Positions 1 through 8,803 of a DNA stretch of 64,000 bases are shown here, in pieces. Where the stretch lies: contig JBBQHP010000008.1 of the NCBI GenBank assembly GCA_038324085.1, positions 90,655 through 154,654 of the forward strand. The letters are read 5' to 3'. The DNA comes from Ga0077523 sp038324085. Its GTDB lineage: Bacteria; Pseudomonadota; Gammaproteobacteria; Burkholderiales; Ga0077523. The position numbers and the translations under genes were made by a program. Numbering within the stretch: the stretch's first letter is position 1; every line of letters starts with the position of its first letter. The notes beneath the pieces were generated by a model. It was given only the letters and a program-made list of their open reading frames with translations. It was not told the DNA's origin and made no database searches.

Positions 1-2397
1 GCGCTCGCTGAAACCACCATCGCGTTCGCGCTGGAACGGCTCGATGGCTGGCTCGCAGCGGTTCACGGCGAAGCGCGGTCCGGCGCCGGCCAGCTCCAGC
101 GCCTGATCGTCGTGGGCATGGGCAAGCTGGGCGGCGGCGAATTGAACGCCTCGTCGGACGTGGACCTCGTGTTCGTCTATCCCGAAGACGCCACGACCGG
201 CGGTCCCCGGCCGCTCTCGTGCCACGAGTATTTCACGCGCCTCGGCCGCAAGCTGATCGCCGCGCTGAGCGAGCGCACCGAAGACGGCTTCGTGTTCCGG
301 GTCGACATGCGCCTGCGACCCTACGGCGACAGCGGCCCGCTGGTCATGAGCCTCGACATGCTCGAGGAGTACTTCAGCGCGCAGGGGCGGCCCTGGGAGC
401 GCTACGCCTGGGTCAAGGGCCGGGCCCTGAGCGGTGAGCACGAAGCCGAGTTGATGGCGATCGTCACGCCGTTCGTCTACCGCCGTCACCTGGATTTCAG
501 CGCGATCCAGTCCATGCGCGAGTTGCACGATCAGATCCGCAAGGAGGTGACGCGGCGCGACATGGCGGAGAACATCAAGCTGGGCCCGGGCGGCATCCGC
601 GAGATCGAGTTCACGGCCCAGGTGTTCCAGTTGATCCGCGGGGGGCGCGATCCGGCACTGCGCCTGCGCCCGACCCTCGCTGCGCTGAACGAGATCGCCC
701 GGCGCGGCTGGTTGCCCGACGGGGTGCTGCCGAAGCTCGAGGCCGCCTACCGGTTCCTGCGCAACCTGGAGCATCGCCTGCAATACCTCGATGACCAGCA
801 GACCCAGACCTTGCCCACGGCGGAGGACGATCGCGCCCGCGTGGCCACGGGAATGGGATTCGACAGCTATGGCGCGCTCCTCGATCAACTCGCCGTCCAC
901 CGCGACGCGGTGGCGATGCAGTTCGAGGCCCTGTTCTCGGAGAGCCGCACGGCCGGCGACGGCGACGCTCTGGAGACCGTTGCGGTGGCGACGCCCGAGG
1001 ACCCGGTCGTCGACGATGCGCTGGCCGCGCTCGGCTATGTCGATCCACGGGCCACGTGCGAGCGCATCCGGACATTGCGCGGAAGCGTGCGCTTCCGCCG
1101 CATGTCGGCGTCGGGCCAGGCGCGCGTGGATCGACTGTTGCCGCGGCTGTTGCGCGCCGCGGCGACGTTCCCACCGGCGGACACGACGTTCGAACGACTG
1201 CTCAACATCCTCGAGAGCATCGGCCGGCGCGAATCGTATCTGGCCCTGTTGATCGAGTATCCGCAGGCACTGGAATCGGTGGCACGGCTCGCCTCGCTCT
1301 CGCCGTGGGCCAGCGACTACCTCGCCCGCCAGCCGATGCTGCTCGACGAGCTGCTCGATCCGAACCAGCTTGCGGAATCGGACCGGCCGGCCCTGGCGGC
1401 TGGTCTGGCCAGGGATCTGGCGGAATCGCAGGGCAACACCGAGCACCAGATGGACCTGCTGCGCCACTTCAAGCATATCCAGACCTTCCGGCTGCTCGCG
1501 CTCGACCTCGCCGGTGCCCTCACGCTGGAACGGCTCTCCGATCACTTGAGCGATCTCGCGACCCTGGTTCTCGAGCACGTGGTGGCGATCGCCTGGCAAC
1601 AGGTGCGCACACGCCATCGCGAAGTTCCGCTATTCGCGGTGATCGGCTACGGCAAGTTCGGCGGCCTGGAGCTTGGCTACGCGAGCGATCTCGACCTGAT
1701 ATTCCTGCACCGGGACGAAGCGCCCGAAGCACCCGAGAACTACGCTCGCCTGGCGCAACGGATCAACACCTGGCTCACCAGCTATACCGGGGCCGGCACG
1801 CTGTACGAGACCGACCTGCGCCTGCGGCCCGATGGCGCGAGCGGCCTGCTGGTGAGCCGCTTCGATGCCTTCGAACGCTATCAGCGCGAGCAGGCCTGGG
1901 TCTGGGAGCACCAGGCACTGACCCGCGCCCGTTTCGTCACGGGCGAGGAGGCAATCGGTCGTGCTTTCGAATCGCTGCGGATCGAAGTGCTGCGACTGCC
2001 GCGCGATCCGGAAGCACTGCGCATCGAGGTGGTGGCCATGCGCGCCCGGATGCGCGAAGGCCACCCCAACGCAACGCCGCAGTTCGACCTCAAGCACGAC
2101 GCCGGGGGCATCGTGGATGTCGAGTTCTGCGTCCAGTTCCTGGTTCTGGCACACGCACACAGCCACGCCGAGCTGGCAGGGAACATCGGCAACATCGCCC
2201 TGCTCCGCCTGGCGGGGCAACTCGGTCTGGTCGACGCCGACCTTGCGGTGCAGGCCGGGGACGCCTATCGCGAATACCGCCGCGCGCAGCACGCATTGCG
2301 CCTGCGCGGAGAGACATTTGCCCGCGTGGACCCGGCCGAGTTCGCCGCGGAGCGCGAGTGCGTGCTGAGGCTGCGCGGTCTGGTACTCGGCGAGTGA
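1..2397 (+). CDS. glnE: Glutamine synthetase adenylyltransferase / adenylyl-tyrosine phosphorylase, 5' truncated by window edge
   Basis: This enzyme adds AMP to, and removes it from, a tyrosine of glutamine synthetase in response to PII, and so controls ammonium assimilation. The frame is open from base 1; 798 residues are visible, and the family is usually above 900, so the N-terminus lies outside. Two nucleotidyltransferase cores are seen. The first carries GMGKLGGGELNASSDVDL near residue 38. The second carries IGYGKFGGLELGYASDLDL near residue 548. Both keep the paired aspartates (SDVDL, SDLDL) that bind metal. This order, deadenylylase first and adenylylase second, is the family arrangement. 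The gene ends directly against the convergent cyclase gene, with no terminator between them. Identification is secure. Confidence 0.97.
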   Translation, partial: ALAETTIAFALERLDGWLAAVHGEARSGAGQLQRLIVVGMGKLGGGELNASSDVDLVFVYPEDATTGGPRPLSCHEYFTRLGRKLIAALSERTEDGFVFRVDMRLRPYGDSGPLVMSLDMLEEYFSAQGRPWERYAWVKGRALSGEHEAELMAIVTPFVYRRHLDFSAIQSMRELHDQIRKEVTRRDMAENIKLGPGGIREIEFTAQVFQLIRGGRDPALRLRPTLAALNEIARRGWLPDGVLPKLEAAYRFLRNLEHRLQYLDDQQTQTLPTAEDDRARVATGMGFDSYGALLDQLAVHRDAVAMQFEALFSESRTAGDGDALETVAVATPEDPVVDDALAALGYVDPRATCERIRTLRGSVRFRRMSASGQARVDRLLPRLLRAAATFPPADTTFERLLNILESIGRRESYLALLIEYPQALESVARLASLSPWASDYLARQPMLLDELLDPNQLAESDRPALAAGLARDLAESQGNTEHQMDLLRHFKHIQTFRLLALDLAGALTLERLSDHLSDLATLVLEHVVAIAWQQVRTRHREVPLFAVIGYGKFGGLELGYASDLDLIFLHRDEAPEAPENYARLAQRINTWLTSYTGAGTLYETDLRLRPDGASGLLVSRFDAFERYQREQAWVWEHQALTRARFVTGEEAIGRAFESLRIEVLRLPRDPEALRIEVVAMRARMREGHPNATPQFDLKHDAGGIVDVEFCVQFLVLAHAHSHAELAGNIGNIALLRLAGQLGLVDADLAVQAGDAYREYRRAQHALRLRGETFARVDPAEFAAERECVLRLRGLVLGE

Positions 2398-3783
2398 TCA
2401 GCCGACGGCGGCCGCGTCGACCTTCTTGCCGATCAACTGGTACACCGAAAGTTCGCCCTTGCCCTTGAACACGACGTTGCGCGCCTCGCCGAAGTCGTAG
2501 CGGGCGCCGAGGCGGCGGAAAGTGGTTTTGTCGACGACGATGTTGCCGCCGGGCGCCTCGGATGTGATGCGCGAGGCTACGTTCACGGTATCGCCCCAGA
2601 GATCGTAGATGAAGCGCGTGGCGCCGATGACCCCGGCAACGGCGGGCCCGGTGGCGATGCCCACGTGGAAGGCGACGTTGTAGCGGCTGAAGTTCTTGTC
2701 GCTGCGCACCACCTCCTGCAGTTCGAGCGCCATGTCCGCGATCGCGTCGACATAGAACTGGCTGCCCTCGGACAATCCGCCGACGACCATGTACGCGTCA
2801 CCGATGGTCTTGATCTTCGACAGGCCATGCAGGGAGGACAGGTGGTCGAGTCGCGTGAACACATCATTCAGGAAGCTCACCACTTCGTTCGGGGTGAGCT
2901 CCTCGGCGAGGCGGGTGAAGTTGACGATGTCGGCGAACATCACGGTCACGTCAGGAAAGCCGTCCGCGATGGTGGTCTGGGCATTCTTGAGCCGCTCGGC
3001 GACGTGGTTCGGCAGGATGCTCGTGAGCAGGTTCTCGGATTTCGCGCGTTCGACACGAACGAGTTCGTGCTGTTGCGCAAGCTGGGTCTGGTAGCGATCC
3101 TTCTGGGCCACGAAGTAGCGCAGAAGCAGATAGATCACCGTCGACAGGATGGTGATGTTGAGCACGAAGAACACGGCGATCGTGCGCATCGGCACGCCCC
3201 CGGTTGTGCCCTCGGCGAGGAAGTAGTCGAACACCCCGGACATCACGGTGAGCATGGCGTAGGCGAAGAACCAGGGTATCGATTCGCGGTGGCCATAGAC
3301 CACCATCGCCCCGATCGGCGCCAGCAGGGCGAGCAGCACGATGCCCGAGGAACTCACGAAGCTGCCGATGGACCACTGGATCGCGAACGGCACGAACAGG
3401 AACAGCGCAAGCTGAGCCACGCGGTAGTGATCGAAGTTCTTGGTCTTGAGGTAGTAGACCAGTAGCAGCGCGGATGCGAACTGGTAGCCGAGCGGCAGGC
3501 TGGTGGGCAGCCTGAGTCCCATGACCCAGTAGAGCCCGAGCCAGAGGAAGGCCGCGATGTTCATCAGGCCCGACGCGAGCAGCATGAGCGTCTTGCGCAG
3601 CCGTAGTTCCTCGGAATCCGAGGGATCGACCGCCGCGTTGTCGATACGCGCGAGCCATGACTGGGTCTTGGGGCGCGTCGCCATGGAGTGGCGGTGGGAG
3701 CTTCCGGAGATCGCCATCGGTGCTGGGCAGGGCTGAGAGGTCGGGACCCGGATCGGTTCCGGAGGCGAAATAGAGTAGTTCAT
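2398..3783 (-). CDS. Membrane-bound class III adenylate cyclase
   Basis: This protein probably makes cAMP from ATP. The N-terminal half has about five to six hydrophobic segments. A short linker with a coiled-coil look (QHELVRVERAKSENLL) leads to a C-terminal class III cyclase domain starting near VTVMFADIVNFT. The metal-binding aspartates are present (FADIVN and GDAYM). The two base-selecting positions are Lys in KIKTIGDAYM and Asp in YDLWGDTVN, which is the adenylate rather than guanylate cyclase pattern. I chose the ATG at 3783 because GGAAAGG lies just upstream; a GTG at 3825 would add 14 residues. It is convergent with glnE and divergent from ilvE. Its role is unknown, and membrane sensing is inferred. 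Confidence 0.88.
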   Translation of the reverse strand: MNYSISPPEPIRVPTSQPCPAPMAISGSSHRHSMATRPKTQSWLARIDNAAVDPSDSEELRLRKTLMLLASGLMNIAAFLWLGLYWVMGLRLPTSLPLGYQFASALLLVYYLKTKNFDHYRVAQLALFLFVPFAIQWSIGSFVSSSGIVLLALLAPIGAMVVYGHRESIPWFFAYAMLTVMSGVFDYFLAEGTTGGVPMRTIAVFFVLNITILSTVIYLLLRYFVAQKDRYQTQLAQQHELVRVERAKSENLLTSILPNHVAERLKNAQTTIADGFPDVTVMFADIVNFTRLAEELTPNEVVSFLNDVFTRLDHLSSLHGLSKIKTIGDAYMVVGGLSEGSQFYVDAIADMALELQEVVRSDKNFSRYNVAFHVGIATGPAVAGVIGATRFIYDLWGDTVNVASRITSEAPGGNIVVDKTTFRRLGARYDFGEARNVVFKGKGELSVYQLIGKKVDAAAVG

Positions 3784-3900
3784 GGCCTTTCCGCCCGCAA
3801 GCAAGGCGAATGCCCAAAACTTCACCGTTGTAAGTTATCCGTCCTCCGACGACTGAGCGCGGCGCCGTGCTCGGATCGCGAACGTCGGCAGGGCTTCGGC

Positions 3901-3906
3901 TAGAAT
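3901..3906 (+). promoter_or_regulatory. Possible sigma-70 -10 element for ilvE
   Basis: TAGAAT lies 29 bases before the ilvE start in the 151-base divergent gap with the cyclase gene. No convincing -35 hexamer is seen 16-18 bases upstream, so this is a weak call. Confidence 0.28.
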
Positions 3907-3934
3907 GCCGCTTTTTGCAGGGGAGCAACACAGC

Positions 3935-4855
3935 ATGTCAATGGCAGACCGCGATGGATTGATCTGGTACGACGGCAAGCTCGTGCCCTGGCGGGACGCC
4001 AATACCCATGTCCTCACGCATTCGCTGCACTATGGCCTGGCGGTGTTCGAGGGCTTGCGGGCGTACGAGACCGCGAAAGGGACGGCGATCTTTCGCCTGG
4101 CCGAGCACATGGAGCGGATGTACAACTCGGCCCACATCTACATGATGAAGATCCCGTATGCGCGGGAAACGCTGATGGAGGCCTGCCTGGAAGTGGTGCG
4201 TGAGAACCGACTGGCGTCCTGTTACGTCCGGCCCATCGCCTTCTACGGTTCCGAGAAGATGGGGGTTTCCCCGCGCGGGGCGACCGTCCACGTGGCGATC
4301 GCGGCCTGGCCGTGGGGGGCTTATCTCGGTGCCGAAGGACTCGAGAAGGGCATCCGCGTGAAGACCTCGTCCTATGCCCGGCATCACGTGAACGTCACGA
4401 TGGCGCGCGCCAAGTTCGCCGCCACCTACGCCAATTCCATCCTCGCGAACCTCGAAGCAACGCAGGACGGCTACGACGAAGCGTTGCTGCTCGACGTGGA
4501 CGGATTCGTGGCGGAAGGCGCGGGCGAGAACCTGTTCGTCATCAAGAACGGGCGCATGTACGAACCCGAACTAACCTCCGCCCTCATCGGCATCACCCGC
4601 GATACCGTGATCAGCCTGGCGAACGATATCGGCATCGAGGTGACATCCAAGCGGCTCACGCGCGACGACATCTACATCGCCGACGAGGCGTTCTTCACCG
4701 GGACCGCGGCGGAAGTCACCCCGATCCGCGAACTGGACAATCGCGTCATCGGCGCGGGGCAGCGCGGCCCGATCACCGCTCGACTGCAATCCATGTTCTT
4801 CGACGTGGTCAACGCACGGGCCCAAGCGCATCTCGACTGGTTGTCGTTCGTCTGA
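3935..4855 (+). CDS. ilvE: Branched-chain amino acid aminotransferase
   Basis: A fold-type IV PLP aminotransferase that makes the last step of isoleucine, leucine and valine synthesis and starts their breakdown. The 306-residue product matches the usual length of about 309. Typical signatures include HSLHYGLAVFEGLRAY near the N-terminus, the PLP-lysine region in RAKFAATYANS, and EGAGENLFVIKNG. The ATG at 3935 has GGGGAG nine bases upstream; an ATG at 3905 would add ten poor residues. Two bases separate it from a zf-CHCC gene, and waaF follows, so the three are likely cotranscribed. Confidence 0.96.
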   Translation: MSMADRDGLIWYDGKLVPWRDANTHVLTHSLHYGLAVFEGLRAYETAKGTAIFRLAEHMERMYNSAHIYMMKIPYARETLMEACLEVVRENRLASCYVRPIAFYGSEKMGVSPRGATVHVAIAAWPWGAYLGAEGLEKGIRVKTSSYARHHVNVTMARAKFAATYANSILANLEATQDGYDEALLLDVDGFVAEGAGENLFVIKNGRMYEPELTSALIGITRDTVISLANDIGIEVTSKRLTRDDIYIADEAFFTGTAAEVTPIRELDNRVIGAGQRGPITARLQSMFFDVVNARAQAHLDWLSFV

Positions 4856-4857
4856 TC

Positions 4858-5064
4858 ATGGCAGAAGCCGGCAAGACCGAGAACCGGTTGCGAGAGATCG
4901 AGGTGACGGCGCGGGACCTGCCGCTGCACTGCCCGATGCCCTCGATGCTCTTGTGGAACGCGCATCCGCGCGTGTTCCTGCCGATCGAGAGTACGGGCGA
5001 GGCGCTGTGTCCGTACTGCGGTACGCGCTATCGCCTGGCAGGCGGTCCCGTCGCGGGTCACTAG
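4858..5064 (+). CDS. Small zinc-finger protein, zf-CHCC family
   Basis: A 68-residue protein with HCPMPSM at about residue 21 and CPYCGTRYRL near the end, which matches the zf-CHCC family (relatives include the mitochondrial complex I subunit NDUFS6). The likely metal ligands are His-Cys and the CPYC pair. Its function in bacteria is not established. The start ATG lies two bases after the ilvE stop, so translation is probably coupled. Recognition rests on the motif pattern. Confidence 0.85.
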   Translation: MAEAGKTENRLREIEVTARDLPLHCPMPSMLLWNAHPRVFLPIESTGEALCPYCGTRYRLAGGPVAGH

Positions 5065-5089
5065 AGCGCACGCCGCGGGTGCGAGCGCG

Positions 5090-6109
5090 ATGACGCTGCG
5101 GGTCCTCGTGGTCGCGCCGAGCTGGGTCGGGGACATGGTCATGGCGCAGCCGATGCTCGCGCTGCTGAAGCGGCGCGATCCCGGTACGGTGATCGATATC
5201 CTGGCTCCCGCATGGGTCCTGCCGCTCGCGGCGCGGATGCCGGAAGTGAGCACCGGGATCGCCAGTCCGTTTCAACACGGTGAACTTGCGCTTGCCGGGC
5301 GCCGGAGGCTGGCCCGGGATCTGGGCGCGCGCGCCTATGATCGCGCCATCGTGACGCCGAACAGCTGGAAGTCCGCGCTGGCTCCCTGGCTGGCAGGCAT
5401 TCCCCGCCGCTCCGGCTTCGTCGGGGAATTCCGCTACGGATTGCTGAACGACGCCCGCCGCCTCGATGCCGCACGACTTCCGCGCATGGTCGACCGGTTC
5501 TGCGCCCTTGCGCTCGGCGCCCACGACGCCTTGCCTGGCGACCTGGGCAGGCCCCGGCTCACCACCGATCCCGCCCGGCGCGACGCGCTCCTGGTCCGGC
5601 TCGGGCTCGCGCTGGATCCCCCCGTGGTGGTCTTCTGCCCGGGGGCGGAATTCGGCCCGGCGAAACGCTGGCCCCCGCAACATTTCGCGGCGCTGGCCCG
5701 GCGGTTTGCCGCGCGCGGCATGCAGGTGTGGCTCGTGGGCTCCGCGCGCGATCGGGACGCGACCCGGCCGCTCGCCGCGGAAGCCGGGTCCGCCTGCCGG
5801 GATTTGGCGGGGCTTTCCTCGCTCGACGAGGCCGTCGACCTGCTCGCGTGTGCCACGCTGGTCGTCACCAACGATTCCGGCCTGATGCACATTGCCGCCG
5901 CCCTCGACCGTCCCGCGCTGGCATTGTTCGGATCCAGTTCGCCCGTATTCACGCCACCGTTGTCCCCGTTCGCGCGCGTGATACAGCACCGGGTCCCTTG
6001 CAGTCCCTGTTTCCAGCGCGTCTGCCCGCTCGGGCATTTCGACTGCATGATGAAACTCGAGCCCGGAACCGTTTTTGCTCACGCGGAGGATTTGCTCGAT
6101 GCCGCATGA
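5090..6109 (+). CDS. waaF: Lipopolysaccharide heptosyltransferase II
   Basis: A GT9 glycosyltransferase that adds the second heptose to the LPS inner core at the cytoplasmic face of the inner membrane. The 339 residues begin with LVVAPSWVGDMVMAQPMLALL, the WaaF N-terminal signature. The nucleotide-sugar half contains FCPGAEFGPAKRWP and the TNDSGLMHIAAALDRPALALFG motif. The C-terminal CSPCFQRVCPLGHFDCM cysteines are usual for WaaF. The length is normal for the family. It overlaps the next gene by 11 bases. Confidence 0.93.
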   Translation: MTLRVLVVAPSWVGDMVMAQPMLALLKRRDPGTVIDILAPAWVLPLAARMPEVSTGIASPFQHGELALAGRRRLARDLGARAYDRAIVTPNSWKSALAPWLAGIPRRSGFVGEFRYGLLNDARRLDAARLPRMVDRFCALALGAHDALPGDLGRPRLTTDPARRDALLVRLGLALDPPVVVFCPGAEFGPAKRWPPQHFAALARRFAARGMQVWLVGSARDRDATRPLAAEAGSACRDLAGLSSLDEAVDLLACATLVVTNDSGLMHIAAALDRPALALFGSSSPVFTPPLSPFARVIQHRVPCSPCFQRVCPLGHFDCMMKLEPGTVFAHAEDLLDAA

Positions 6110-6524
6110 ATTTGCCACGCCCGAAGCAGCGGAAACCGCATTCTACGAAGCCTTCGAAGCAGCCGATCTGGAAGCGATGATGGCCGTCTGGGTCGACCAA
6201 CCCGACATCGTGTGCATCCATCCCGGTGGCACCCGGCTGCTGGGCGCCGCCCAGATCCGCGAATCCTGGCGGCAGATATTCGAGAGCGGCGAGCGACTCG
6301 CCTTCCGGATTACCGAACGTCAGGCGGTGCAGGACACCACATTGGCGGTGCACAACGTGTACGAACAGGTATCGATTCCCGGTCAGGCCGAAGAACCCGC
6401 CGCCGTTCTCGTGACCAACGTGTATCTGCTGACCGACGTCGGCTGGCGCCTGTGGATGCACCATGCCTGCGCTCCCGGGGACGCGGACGAAGACGACGAA
6501 GACCAACCGCCCACTCTCCATTGA
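6099..6524 (+). CDS. SnoaL/DUF4440-like NTF2-fold protein
   Basis: A 141-residue protein of the NTF2-like fold (SnoaL/SgcJ type). Evidence is the N-terminal helix AETAFYEAFEAADLEAMMAVW followed by CIHPGGTRLLG and a beta-rich rest ending WRLWMHHA. An acidic tail (DADEDDED) closes the protein. Such proteins may be small enzymes or binding modules; no substrate can be named. The ATG at 6099 has a GGAGG about eight bases upstream, inside waaF. The downstream hydrolase start overlaps the stop codon. Confidence 0.75.
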   Translation: MPHEFATPEAAETAFYEAFEAADLEAMMAVWVDQPDIVCIHPGGTRLLGAAQIRESWRQIFESGERLAFRITERQAVQDTTLAVHNVYEQVSIPGQAEEPAAVLVTNVYLLTDVGWRLWMHHACAPGDADEDDEDQPPTLH

Positions 6525-7507
6525 GTGCCCACGACCTCCACTACCGGGCCCCCTGGTGGCTGCCGGGGCAGCATCTGCAGACCATCTATCCCGCCCTCGT
6601 CCTTCGCTCCACTCCGCCGCCGCTGCGTCGCGAGCGCTGGGAGTTGCCCGATGGCGACTTCATCGATGTCGATCATCTGGACGGCCCGCGCGAGGCCCCC
6701 CTGGTAGCGCTGTTCCACGGCCTCGAAGGCAGTGCCCGGAGCCACTATGCAAGCGCCATGCTGCACACGCTGCGCACCCGCGGCTGGCGGGGCGCGATCC
6801 CGCACTTCCGCGGCTGCAGCGGTGAACCCAACCGGCTCGCTCGCGCCTACCATTCGGGCGATGCCGACGAGATCCATGCGATGCTGAACCGGCTGGCGGG
6901 ACGCGCCGACGGGCCGGTGTTCGCGGTCGGCGTGTCGCTCGGCGGCAACGCGCTGCTGAAATGGCTGGGACGCGAGGGCGAGCAGGCACGCCGTGTCGTG
7001 CGCGCTGCGGCGGCAGTTTCCGCGCCTCTCGATCTGCCGGCCGCCGGGGCGGCGCTCGGACGGGGATTCAACCGTTTGTACACGCGCGAGTTTCTGCGCA
7101 CGCTGAAGCCCAAGGCGCTCGCAAAGCTCGGACATTTCCCCGGACTGTTCGATCGGGAGGCAATGGAACGGGCAACCGACTTCGACGCCTTCGACGATCT
7201 CTATACCGGGCCGGTGCACGGCTACGAGGGGGTGCGCGACTACTGGGCGCGGGCCAGCAGCAAACCGGAGCTGATCCGGATCGCAGTCCCGACGCTGGTC
7301 CTGAATCCGCGCAACGATCCGTTCCTGCCCGCAACGTTCCTGCCCCGCCCGGACCAGGTCTCGAGCCACGTCGTCCTGGAACAGCCGGCGCAGGGAGGTC
7401 ACGCAGGATTCGCCGCCGGCAGATTTCCGGGGCACTTGCGCTGGTTGCCGGAACGGTTGATCGCGTTCTTCCAGTCGACTGAATCCATAAGCGCCAACAA
7501 TGCGTAA
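6521..7507 (+). CDS. YheT-family alpha/beta hydrolase
   Basis: A 328-residue alpha/beta hydrolase of the YheT/EMB8 family; enzymes of this group act on unknown esters. It begins with the family hallmark PWWLPGQHLQTIYPAL. The strand motif LFHGLEGS forms the oxyanion region, GVSLGGN holds the nucleophile serine, and a C-terminal GGHAGF holds the catalytic histidine. The start is set at TTG 6521, which overlaps the preceding TGA; no ATG or GTG fits better, so the start is an inference. E. coli YheT is about 340 residues. Confidence 0.88.
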   Translation: MSAHDLHYRAPWWLPGQHLQTIYPALVLRSTPPPLRRERWELPDGDFIDVDHLDGPREAPLVALFHGLEGSARSHYASAMLHTLRTRGWRGAIPHFRGCSGEPNRLARAYHSGDADEIHAMLNRLAGRADGPVFAVGVSLGGNALLKWLGREGEQARRVVRAAAAVSAPLDLPAAGAALGRGFNRLYTREFLRTLKPKALAKLGHFPGLFDREAMERATDFDAFDDLYTGPVHGYEGVRDYWARASSKPELIRIAVPTLVLNPRNDPFLPATFLPRPDQVSSHVVLEQPAQGGHAGFAAGRFPGHLRWLPERLIAFFQSTESISANNA

Positions 7508-7676
7508 AGGGCAGATTGGGAGTGACTTACAGGGCCGTGCCATGACGAGCGCAATACAGACCGGCATCGTGCCGGCGTCCCCACGATGGGCCGCCGAAGA
7601 ATCTGCAGGTCCGCCGCCCCCGCGCCCGCCCGGCAACGAGCCCGCCCGGACGGACAGCGAGGAGGTCGGCCCGGCG

Positions 7677-8255
7677 ATGACCCAACGGGAAGCCGCCCTG
7701 CGCACCATGATCGACGGCATGCGCCGGCGCGAGGAAGCTGCGCTGCGCGATTTCTACGACGCGACCGTCGCGCGCGTATTCGGCCTCGCCTTGCGCATCA
7801 CGCGCACGCCGGAATCGGCCGAAGACGTGGTCGCCGAGGTGTATCACCAGGTATGGCGGTCAGCCGACCGATTCGACGCCGCACGCGGCGGTGTGCTCAC
7901 GTGGTTGCTGACCCTGTGCCGATCGCGTGCCATCGATCATCTGCGCCGGCGCGACGAAGCGGAGTCGCACGCCGACCCTGAATCGCTGGCCGCCCCCGGG
8001 ATCGACGACAGTCGCGATCCGCAGAACCTATTGCTGGCCGTCGAGCGCCACAGCGCGCTGTACGACTCTCTCGCGCAGTTGATCCCGATCCAGCGACAGT
8101 TGTTGGCACTCGCCTTTTTTCGCGGCCTTTCGCACCACGAAGTCGCCGAGCACCTCGGAATGCCGCTCGGCACCGTCAAGACCCACATCCGCAAGGCGCT
8201 CGAGGTGCTCCGCCGTGCCCTCGGTGCCGGTGGCGCCGGGGCACGGAAACCATGA
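7677..8255 (+). CDS. ECF-type RNA polymerase sigma factor
   Basis: A sigma-70 family ECF factor with region 2 (LRDFYDATVARVFGLALRIT, then AEDVVAEVYHQVW) and region 4 (LSHHEVAEHLGMPLGTVKTH). I chose the ATG at 7677, which has GGAGG 11 bases upstream and gives 192 residues, normal for the family. ATGs at 7542 and 7500 in the same frame would add a Pro-rich, low-complexity N-terminus, so the 7508-7676 stretch is either leader or extension. The following gene starts within its stop codon (ATGA) and encodes a cupin, the likely regulator. Confidence 0.9.
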   Translation: MTQREAALRTMIDGMRRREEAALRDFYDATVARVFGLALRITRTPESAEDVVAEVYHQVWRSADRFDAARGGVLTWLLTLCRSRAIDHLRRRDEAESHADPESLAAPGIDDSRDPQNLLLAVERHSALYDSLAQLIPIQRQLLALAFFRGLSHHEVAEHLGMPLGTVKTHIRKALEVLRRALGAGGAGARKP

Positions 8256-8728
8256 CGACGCGCCGCTCGACGTTGCACCCGACGCCGCCAATGGACGACG
8301 CCGTGGTGCAATGCTTGCAAATCGATCTGGTGCCGGTCGATCCGCCAGAGGCTCGCGCCACGCTATTGCGTGAGCGTGTGCTTGCGGTTGCCCGTGCGTC
8401 CGGCGCGGACCGCGCGGACTACTGCACGATACCCGCGGACGTCGGAGCCTGGTCGCGCATTGCCCCCAAGGTCGAAATGAAGGTGTTGCAGGATTCGCCG
8501 TCCTGCAAGACCGTCCTGTATCGATTCCAGGCGGGCGGCGTGCTGCCCGCGCATCACCATCCCGGAGAAGAAGAGTGCATCGTGCTGGAGGGCGAAGCGC
8601 GCATGGGCGAGATTCACGTGCAGCGCGGCGACTATCACCTGGCCCACGCAAACACCGATCATCCCGAGGTCTGGTCGCCCTCCGATGCGGTGCTATACGT
8701 ACGTCATTCGAGGTGCTCCACGCCGTAG
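8252..8728 (+). CDS. Cupin-domain protein, ChrR-like putative anti-sigma factor
   Basis: A 158-residue single-cupin protein translationally coupled to the ECF sigma gene. The cupin metal-binding pattern is clear: AHHHPGEEECIVLEGEARMG followed by the second-motif histidine in GDYHLAHANTDHP. The C-terminal domain of ChrR anti-sigma factors looks like this. However, the N-terminal zinc-binding anti-sigma domain with its HxxxCxxC motif is not present here, so how it would hold the sigma factor is unclear. It may be a small-molecule or redox sensor for the neighbouring sigma factor; this is inferred from the coupling. Confidence 0.78.
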   Translation: MTTRRSTLHPTPPMDDAVVQCLQIDLVPVDPPEARATLLRERVLAVARASGADRADYCTIPADVGAWSRIAPKVEMKVLQDSPSCKTVLYRFQAGGVLPAHHHPGEEECIVLEGEARMGEIHVQRGDYHLAHANTDHPEVWSPSDAVLYVRHSRCSTP

Positions 8729-8803
8729 TGCGGAAGGCTCTGGCCGCGAGACGGCCGCGGATGGGATAATCGCGGTTTCCTGCGCTCTCCACCGGTGTTC
8801 GCC

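Noticed and set aside
7500..7676. Longer start of the ECF sigma factor (7500 or 7542)
   Set aside because: The extension is Pro-rich with no sigma motif, and the ATG at 7677 has GGAGG and gives a normal length.
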